A DNA stretch of 64,000 nt from CAYYFX01 sp046330135 (lineage in GTDB: Bacteria; ARS69), in NCBI GenBank assembly GCA_046330135.1, contig JAXLTI010000007.1:62001-126000 (forward strand). Reading direction: 5' to 3'. The position numbers and the translations under genes were made by a program. Under the pieces are notes generated by a model. The model made no database searches. It saw only the letters and a list, made by a program, of their open reading frames with translations, and had not been told where the DNA came from. Below are positions 58,286 through 64,000 of this stretch, piece after piece (the first letter of the stretch is position 1; the number at the start of each line of letters is the position of its first letter).

Positions 58286-59479
58286 ATGACTCGTCGGCCG
58301 GATAGGCGGTGGTTGGTGGCGGCGCTGGGAGGCGTGGCCCTCCTGGCGGTGCCGCGCGCGTTCGCGGACGCGCCCCCCGAGATGGACCCGGACTCCATCG
58401 TTCGCGTCACCGGGGCGTGGCGCAGCCGGGTCTTCCTCGTGGTGGCCGACGCCGGCCCGTGCCGGGCCGGGGTCGACAAGGTGCTGCAGGACCCCAGCAA
58501 GCTCTATCGGAAGAGGCACGTCGGCTGCGCGGTGTACGTCGGCGCTCGCCGCTTGCTCACGACGGCGTGCGTCGTGGGGCGCGGGGAGGAAGTGGAGGTG
58601 TTCACCGACAAGGGCGAGCACATGCTGGCCCGGGTGGTGGGCAAGGATCCGTACCTCGACGTCGCCCTGCTCGAAACGGTCGACGACCTGCCGGGGGTCG
58701 TCGGCTCCCCGCCGCCGATCGACGGAGAGGAGCCCCGCGCGGGCGTACCCTGCCTCGTGCTCGGAAACGCCAACGGCGGCACGCTCTCGGCCTCGCTCGG
58801 GCGCATGGGCGGGATGATCGTGATCGAGCCGGGCGGTCTTCCCGTGCGCGCTCATCGAGTCCTCGCGCAGATCTACCCCGGCGACGCCGGCGGCCCCGTT
58901 CTCGACGAGCAGGGCAACTTCGTCGGCCTCCTGACCGGCGTCTCCACGCCGTCGCGCCCGCCGCTGAAGGACGAGTTCGGCGAGATCGATCTCCCCGGAA
59001 ACCGTGGCGAGCCCGCCGGCGAGGTCGGCTTCGCGGTGCCCGCACGGGAGTGCGCCCGCGCGTGGGAGGACCTCGGCAAGTTCGGATACGTGAAGCGCGG
59101 CTTCCTCGGGATCGAGATCGGGACCAACGCGGAGGACCAGGGTGGCGTGCGCATCCTGGACGTCTTGAAGGGCGGTCCGGCGCAGCGCAGCGGCATCGTG
59201 CCGGGCGACGTCATCACGACGTTCGCCGATCGCTTCGTCTCCAGCGGCCGGGAGCTGTGCGCGCTCGTCGCGTCCGAGGCGCCGCAGCGGACGGTGAGCG
59301 TCCACGTCCTGCGCGCCGGCCACGAGCGGGTCCTTTCGGTGGAGCTCGGGCTCGCGCGGGAACTGCCGGGGCGGAAGAGACTCCAGAGGCTCGAGCCCGG
59401 GGCGATCGAGGCGCCGGGGTCGAGCGCGCTGCCGGGCGAGGTGTTGCCGGTGGACGGGCAGACGACCCCGCAGCGTTGA
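58286..59479 (+). CDS. HtrA-like PDZ protein lacking catalytic residues (pseudoprotease)
   Basis: 397 residues. Signal peptide or anchor at residues 1-28 (WLVAALGGVALLAVPRAFA). The trypsin-like domain aligns with DegP/DegS, but the catalytic His is Cys95 (RRLLTTACVVG for the usual LTxAHVV), the Ser is Ala201 (GDAGGPV for GNSGGPL), while Asp125 (DPYLDVALLE) remains. A PDZ domain follows at about 270-355 (RGFLGIEIG ... GIVPGDVITTFADRFV). It cannot be a serine protease; a sensor or chaperone role in the sigma/anti-sigma cassette just upstream is inference. Confidence 0.82.
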   Translation: MTRRPDRRWLVAALGGVALLAVPRAFADAPPEMDPDSIVRVTGAWRSRVFLVVADAGPCRAGVDKVLQDPSKLYRKRHVGCAVYVGARRLLTTACVVGRGEEVEVFTDKGEHMLARVVGKDPYLDVALLETVDDLPGVVGSPPPIDGEEPRAGVPCLVLGNANGGTLSASLGRMGGMIVIEPGGLPVRAHRVLAQIYPGDAGGPVLDEQGNFVGLLTGVSTPSRPPLKDEFGEIDLPGNRGEPAGEVGFAVPARECARAWEDLGKFGYVKRGFLGIEIGTNAEDQGGVRILDVLKGGPAQRSGIVPGDVITTFADRFVSSGRELCALVASEAPQRTVSVHVLRAGHERVLSVELGLARELPGRKRLQRLEPGAIEAPGSSALPGEVLPVDGQTTPQR

Positions 59480-59504
59480 CCCTTCGGCGGGCCGGTGCTA
59501 GGTT
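59476..59504 (+). promoter_or_regulatory. aroB operon promoter
   Basis: TTGACC (59476-59481) and TAGGTT (59499-59504) are exactly 17 bp apart; the -35 box overlaps the upstream gene's stop codon. Predicted start near 59511 puts a short leader before the 13-codon upstream ORF. Confidence 0.65.
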
Positions 59505-59526
59505 GCCGCGCCTTCGAAGGGGAATC

Positions 59527-59568
59527 ATGGAATCTCGCGCGGCACCTCGCTCCGAATCCAGGACATGA
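59527..59568 (+). CDS. Putative 13-codon leader peptide of aroB
   Basis: ATG 59527 has AAGGGG 4 nt upstream. The frame encodes MESRAAPRSESRT and ends in TGA 59566-59568, overlapping the aroB ATG by 4 bp (ATGA). The spacing fits translational coupling. Arg and Ser are frequent, but no aromatic residue is present, so it is not a classical attenuator peptide. It could also be a chance frame. Confidence 0.4.
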   Translation: MESRAAPRSESRT

Positions 59569-60647
59569 GCGGTCCGACCACCCTGCGCGTCGAGCTCGGC
59601 GCGCGCGCTCACGACGTCCTCGTGGGCGACGGCGCCGCGGACCGCACGGCCGCGGCCGCGGCCGGCTCGAGCAGGCGGGTGGCGCTGCTCGCCGACCGGA
59701 TGGTCGCGCGCCTCCACGGGCCGCGCGTGGCGTCGCTCGTGGCCCGCGCCGGGGCGGTCATCGAGACGATCGAGCTTCCGGAAGGGGAGGCGGCGAAGAG
59801 CCTCGCGGTGGTCGAGGCCACGTGCCGCCGCCTCGTCGCCGGTGGGATCGAGCGCGGCGACGCCATCCTCGCGCTCGGAGGCGGCGCCACGACGGATGCG
59901 GCGGGCTTCGTGGCCGCGGTCTACCTTCGCGGCGTTCGCTCGTTCCTCCTGCCCACGACGCTCCTCGCCCAGGTCGATGCGGCCATCGGCGGGAAGACCG
60001 CGGTGGATCTCCCCGAGGGGAAGAACCTGGTCGGCGCGTTCCACCAGCCCGCGCTCGTCGGCTGCGACCCTCGCTTCCTCGCGACGCTGCCGGAGCGCGA
60101 CTTCCGCGCCGGGCTCGCGGAGATCGTGAAAGCCGCGTGGATCGGGGACCTCGAGCTGCTCGCGATGCTGGAGCTCGACCCGCCGCTCACCGCCGTTCAT
60201 CCGGCGCTCGTCGAGGTCGTGCGGCGCGCGATCCTCGTGAAGGCGGCCATCGTGGCGCGCGACGAGCGCGAGACTTCGGGCGAGCGCGCGGCGCTGAACT
60301 TCGGGCACACGCTCGGCCACGCGATCGAGACGGAGTCGGCCGGACGCTGGCTCCACGGCGAAGCGGTCGCGCTCGGCCTGGTCGCGGCGGTGCATCTCTC
60401 CGCGCAGGCGGGTTGGTGCGGGGAGGACGTGCTCGGTCGCATGGTGTCGTTGCTCACGCGCCTGGGGCTGCCGGTCCGCGATCCGGCCCTCGACCCCGAC
60501 GCGGTGATCCGGCGGACCGCCGTGGACAAGAAGCGCAGCGGCGGGCGGGATCGCTACCAGTTGACGAAGGGTCCGGGCTCCGTTAGCGTCTCGCTCGATC
60601 TTCCCGAGGGCGCGTCGCGCGCCGCCGTCGAGTTCCTCCGTCGCTGA
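59565..60647 (+). CDS. aroB: 3-dehydroquinate synthase
   Basis: 360 residues, normal length. ILALGGGATTDAAGFVAAVYLRGV binds NAD; LLPTTLLAQVDAAIGGKTAVDLPEGKNLVGAFHQP and RDFRAGLAEIVKAAWIGD are conserved; zinc ligands lie in LNFGHTLGHAIE and the preceding Glu. Converts DAHP to 3-dehydroquinate, the second shikimate step. Its own promoter is at 59476. aroQ, two genes on, catalyses the next step. Confidence 0.95.
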   Translation: MSGPTTLRVELGARAHDVLVGDGAADRTAAAAAGSSRRVALLADRMVARLHGPRVASLVARAGAVIETIELPEGEAAKSLAVVEATCRRLVAGGIERGDAILALGGGATTDAAGFVAAVYLRGVRSFLLPTTLLAQVDAAIGGKTAVDLPEGKNLVGAFHQPALVGCDPRFLATLPERDFRAGLAEIVKAAWIGDLELLAMLELDPPLTAVHPALVEVVRRAILVKAAIVARDERETSGERAALNFGHTLGHAIETESAGRWLHGEAVALGLVAAVHLSAQAGWCGEDVLGRMVSLLTRLGLPVRDPALDPDAVIRRTAVDKKRSGGRDRYQLTKGPGSVSVSLDLPEGASRAAVEFLRR

Positions 60648-60654
60648 GGTGCGC

Positions 60655-61257
60655 ATGCGACCGGAGCCCCGCCCCGTGCCCGGCCTCCTCGACGTGCTGC
60701 CTGTCCTCGAGTCGCAGACGTGGGCCGATCCGTCCCCGCGCAACGTGATGGGGCTCGCGGACGCGTATCGTCTCGTGGGCCGCCCCGAGCGGGCGATCGA
60801 GGTCCTCGGGCCGCTCCTCGCCGAGGACGCCACGGCCATCTCGCCGCGCGTGCTCCTCTCGTGGTGTCTGGAAGAGGCGGGCCGCGCGGACGAGGCCGGC
60901 GTCGCGCTGCAGGAAGTGCGCGAGCTCGATCCGGCGAACCCGTTCACCGCTCCGCCGGAGCCCCCGAGCGCGCCGCCGCCAGTGGCGTCGGTGCCCGCGC
61001 CCGCGACCGTGACGGGCCCGCGGACGGACGGGGAGGCCCAGGCGGAGCCGGAGCGGGCGCTCACGCCGGAAGAGCTGGCGCGCATCCCTCCCGGTCCGCT
61101 CTACTCGGCCACGCTGGCGGAGATCTTCGAGCGCCAGGGCTTCGAGGAGAAGGCCATCGAGATCTACGAGCAGGTCGTGCGGCTGCACCCGGAGCGCTCG
61201 GATCTGCAGGAGCGGATCGCGCGGCTGCAGGCGCGCGTCGGGCCCGAGGCGCCGTGA
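60655..61257 (+). CDS. Small TPR-repeat protein
   Basis: 200 residues from ATG 60655 (GTG 60649 is two codons earlier). Two TPR-like blocks (NVMGLADAYRLVGRPERAIEVLGPLL and ATLAEIFERQGFEEKAIEIYEQVVRL) are separated by a Pro/Ala-rich linker. No signal peptide. Placed in the aro operon between aroB and aroQ with a GTGA overlap to aroQ; function unknown. Confidence 0.75.
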   Translation: MRPEPRPVPGLLDVLPVLESQTWADPSPRNVMGLADAYRLVGRPERAIEVLGPLLAEDATAISPRVLLSWCLEEAGRADEAGVALQEVRELDPANPFTAPPEPPSAPPPVASVPAPATVTGPRTDGEAQAEPERALTPEELARIPPGPLYSATLAEIFERQGFEEKAIEIYEQVVRLHPERSDLQERIARLQARVGPEAP

Positions 61258-61721
61258 GCCGCGAGATCCTGGTGCTCTTCGGCCCGAACCTCGCCCTGCT
61301 CGGCCGACGGGAGACGGAGGTCTACGGCACGGTGACCCTCGACGAGATCCGCGCCGCCCTCGAGAAGCGCGCGAGGGATCGGGGCCGCGCGATCGCCTGG
61401 GTCGTCTCGAACCACGAGGGAGAGCTGGTGGACGCGTTGAACGCGGCGGTGGATCGCGTGGAAGGGATCCTCGTGAATCCGGGGGGCCTCACCCACACGT
61501 CGGTCGCGCTGCGCGACGCGCTCCTCGCCGTCGGCAAGCCTTCGGTCGAGGTGCACCTCAGCAACATTCACGCGCGGGAGGAGTTTCGCCGGCGGTCGCT
61601 CGTCGCCGACGTGGTGACCGGGCAGGTGTCGGGGCTCGGGGCGGTCGGCGTGGTGCGCGCGCTCGACGCGTTGCTCGACCTGCTGGACGGTGCGAAGCTG
61701 CCGGCGGAACGGGCGACCTGA
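61254..61721 (+). CDS. aroQ: Type II 3-dehydroquinate dehydratase
   Basis: 155 residues from GTG 61254. LVLFGPNLALLGRRETEVYG contains the catalytic Tyr and Arg of the flexible lid; SNHEGELVDALN, NPGGLTHTSVALRDAL and VEVHLSNIHAREEFR are conserved. The family reads NGPNLNLLG and NPGAYTHTS; here F, A and G,L replace some of these, but the catalytic His (in SNIHAREEFR) and Asn are kept. Removes water from dehydroquinate. Confidence 0.9.
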   Translation: MSREILVLFGPNLALLGRRETEVYGTVTLDEIRAALEKRARDRGRAIAWVVSNHEGELVDALNAAVDRVEGILVNPGGLTHTSVALRDALLAVGKPSVEVHLSNIHAREEFRRRSLVADVVTGQVSGLGAVGVVRALDALLDLLDGAKLPAERAT

Positions 61722-61780
61722 GCGGGCGCCTCGCGAGCGAAGAGCAAAACCAAGCACGAGTAGGCAACGATGGAGGATCC

Positions 61781-62260
<480 letters not shown>

Positions 62261-62262
62261 CG

Positions 62263-62296
62263 GAGCCGGTCACCTCCCCGCGAGGCCGACCGGCTC
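62263..62296 (+). terminator. Hairpin between accB and pilT
   Basis: GAGCCGGTC (62263-62271) pairs perfectly with GACCGGCTC (62288-62296) across 16 nt. It is followed directly by the pilT ribosome site (AAGGGGAGAG) and has no T-tract, so it may attenuate or protect mRNA ends. Confidence 0.4.
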
Positions 62297-62308
62297 AAGG
62301 GGAGAGAC

Positions 62309-63448
62309 ATGAAGCTCCGGGCCGTCCTCGAGGAGATGATCCGCCGTCAGGGATCCGACCTGCACATCTTCGTCGGGTTCCCGCCGGTGTTCCGCGTCAA
62401 CGGCTCGCTCCAGGCGATGGAGCACGAGGTGGTCACCCCCGAGGACATGGTGCGCCTCGCGGAGCAGATCCTGACGCCGAAGCAGCTGAAGGAGTTCGAG
62501 GCCAACAAGGAGACCGACTTCGGCTTCGGCGTGCCCGGGCTGGGCCGCTTCCGGGCGAACGTCTGCAAGCAGCGCGGCACGATCGCCATGGTGTTCCGCC
62601 TCGTGCCGATCGAGATCCCCGCGCTCTCTTCGCTGAACCTGCCGCCGATCATCGAGGCGCTGTGCGCGAAGCCGCGCGGCATGGTGGTCGTGACCGGGAT
62701 CACCGGCTCCGGCAAGTCCACGACCCTCGCGGCGATGCTCCAGAAGGTGAACCAGGAGCGCCGCGTGAAGATCGTGACGATCGAGGACCCGATCGAGTTC
62801 CTCCACGCGCGGCGCACCGGTCTGGTCTCGCAGCGCGAGGTGGGCACGGACACGAACTCGTTCTCGACGGCGCTGCGGCACGTGCTGCGCCAGGACCCCG
62901 ACGTCATCATGGTGGGAGAGATCCGCGATCGCGAGACGATGGAGATCGCGATCACCGCGGCCAACACCGGTCACCTGCTGATGTCGACGCTGCACACCAT
63001 CGACGCCAGCCAGACCGTCAACCGAATCATCTCCTTCTTCCCGACCCACCAGCACGAGGAGATCCGCCTGCTCCTCGGATCCTGCCTCGAAGCGATCGTG
63101 AGCATGCGGCTGATTCCGCGCGCGGACGGCCAAGGGCGCGTTCCGGCCGTGGAAGTCATGCTTTGCACGCCGACCATCAAGGAGTATATCATCCACCCGG
63201 AGAAGACTCTGATGATCCGTCAGGCGATCCAGGAAGGTCACGTCCAGTACGGGATGCAGACCTTCGATCAAGCGCTGATGAAGCTGTACAAGGACGGCCT
63301 CATCACGTACGAGGACGCGCTGATGAACAGCACGAGTCCGGACGAATTCAGCCTCCGGGTGAAGGGAATCGAAGCCTCGTCGGACAACACTTGGTCCCAG
63401 TTCGAGGCCGACGCGGTGGAGCTCGAGAAGAAGATCTCCAACGCCTGA
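62309..63448 (+). CDS. pilT: Type IV pilus retraction ATPase PilT
   Basis: 379 residues. N-terminal PAS-like domain (RRQGSDLHIFVGFPPVFRVNG), Walker A VVTGITGSGKSTT, Asp box (VTIEDPIEF), Walker B (RQDPDVIMVGEIRD), His box (GHLLMSTLHT) and the C-terminal MIRQAIQEG region matching the PilT-specific AIRNLIRE motif. Retracts pili for twitching; could be PilU-like. No other pilus genes are in the window and it sits inside the acc gene pair. Confidence 0.94.
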   Translation: MKLRAVLEEMIRRQGSDLHIFVGFPPVFRVNGSLQAMEHEVVTPEDMVRLAEQILTPKQLKEFEANKETDFGFGVPGLGRFRANVCKQRGTIAMVFRLVPIEIPALSSLNLPPIIEALCAKPRGMVVVTGITGSGKSTTLAAMLQKVNQERRVKIVTIEDPIEFLHARRTGLVSQREVGTDTNSFSTALRHVLRQDPDVIMVGEIRDRETMEIAITAANTGHLLMSTLHTIDASQTVNRIISFFPTHQHEEIRLLLGSCLEAIVSMRLIPRADGQGRVPAVEVMLCTPTIKEYIIHPEKTLMIRQAIQEGHVQYGMQTFDQALMKLYKDGLITYEDALMNSTSPDEFSLRVKGIEASSDNTWSQFEADAVELEKKISNA

Positions 63449-63479
63449 CGGTTCCCTGCCCGACGGCTCGGGTGGTGCG

Positions 63480-64000
63480 ATGTTTCGGAAGATCCTGGTC
63501 GCCAATCGCGGCGAGATCGCCGTGCGCGTGATCCGCGCGTGTCGCGAGCTCGACATCGAGACCGTCTCCGTCCATTCGGAGGCGGACGCGGACGCTCTGC
63601 ACGTCCACCTCGCGGACGAGGACGTGTGCATCGGGCCGGGCCCCGCCAGCGAGAGCTACCTCAACATCCCGCGCATCATCTCCGCCGCGGAGATCACGGG
63701 CTGCGATGCCATCCATCCCGGCTACGGCTTCCTGTCGGAGAGCGCGAAGTTCGCGGAGATCTGCGCCACGTGCGGCGTCACGTTCGTCGGGCCGGCGCCG
63801 GACACGATCCGCGGGGTGGGGGACAAGTCGCTCGCTCGCGAGACGATGAAGAAGGCGGGCGTGCCCATCGTGCCCGGCTCGGACGGCCCGGTGAAGGACC
63901 TCGCGGAGGCGCGCGCCGCGGCCGCGGAGATCGGCTATCCGCTGCTGCTCAAGGCCTCGGCCGGCGGCGGCGGCCGAGGCATGCGTCGCGTGGCGTCGCC
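63480..64000 (+). CDS. accC: Biotin carboxylase (partial, runs off window)
   Basis: ATG 63480; 173 codons visible. FRKILVANRGEIAVRVIRACREL is the AccC start; HPGYGFLSESAKFAEIC and VGPAPDTIRGVGDKSLARETMKKAGVPIVPGS follow, and the ATP-grasp glycine loop KASAGGGGRGMRRV is reached at the edge. Carboxylates biotin on AccB. Missing C-terminal two thirds. Confidence 0.95.
   Translation, partial: MFRKILVANRGEIAVRVIRACRELDIETVSVHSEADADALHVHLADEDVCIGPGPASESYLNIPRIISAAEITGCDAIHPGYGFLSESAKFAEICATCGVTFVGPAPDTIRGVGDKSLARETMKKAGVPIVPGSDGPVKDLAEARAAAAEIGYPLLLKASAGGGGRGMRRVAS

Overview
The window is a gene-dense, very GC-rich bacterial chromosome segment. Most neighbouring genes overlap by 4 bp (ATGA, GTGA or TTGA), and GTG and TTG starts are common. 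It carries housekeeping genes, two tRNA genes and one compact bacterial microcompartment (BMC) operon. I see no rRNA, prophage, insertion sequence or CRISPR. The mix of features (FG-GAP secreted protein, homodimeric pyruvate dehydrogenase E1, type IV pilus ATPase, YmdB-folD-xseAB-isoprenoid cluster, PVM-like BMC) would fit an uncultivated Gram-negative lineage such as the FCB group (for example Eisenbacteria-like) or a deltaproteobacterium-like phylum. That placement is inference; the window has no 16S gene.

Layout. 1-11.0 kb: partial FG-GAP secreted protein, ettA, yceI, then a sugar block (phosphoglucose isomerase, a sulfatase-fold protein lacking its catalytic Cys/Ser, glucokinase), a GH13 enzyme, a SatD-like HTH protein and threonine synthase. 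11.0-16.0 kb: a long regulatory leader and an eight-gene BMC operon in the order H, H, P, aldehyde dehydrogenase, T, P, P, class II aldolase. 16.0-16.5 kb: a non-coding region with a 26-bp inverted repeat and four direct repeats. 16.5-30 kb: rpsT (opposite strand), then murJ-uvrC-ogt-xerD-scpA-scpB-rluB-DAHP synthase-aroA-cmk, then plsC-rpsA.

30-49.2 kb: tRNA-Val, infC (ATC start), rplT (rpmI is missing between them), pheS-pheT, two small cell-division proteins, ymdB, folD, xseA-xseB, isoprenyl synthase, DUF212 protein, dxs, recN, a CDP-alcohol phosphatidyltransferase and trpE-G-D-C-B. trpF and trpA are absent from the trp cluster. 49.2-64 kb: NHL-repeat secreted protein, aceE (opposite strand), tRNA-Arg with a canonical terminator, an orphan peptide-binding protein, a TPR lipoprotein-size protein, an ECF sigma / zinc-finger anti-sigma / HtrA-like pseudoprotease cassette, then aroB (with a putative 13-codon leader ORF), a TPR protein, aroQ, accB, pilT and partial accC.

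How genes work together. Shikimate and tryptophan genes are scattered over three operons. The BMC operon encodes a shell (two hexamer, one tandem-domain trimer and three pentamer proteins) around a class II aldolase and a CoA-acylating-type aldehyde dehydrogenase. Both enzymes carry terminal amphipathic helices that look like encapsulation peptides, at opposite ends. No phosphotransacylase, alcohol dehydrogenase, kinase or regulator is linked, so this is an unusually minimal version of an aldehyde-processing metabolosome and is the most interesting system in the window. Promoters that I can support share TTGAC(A/C) and a TAGGTT or TATGCT -10 at 17-bp spacing.
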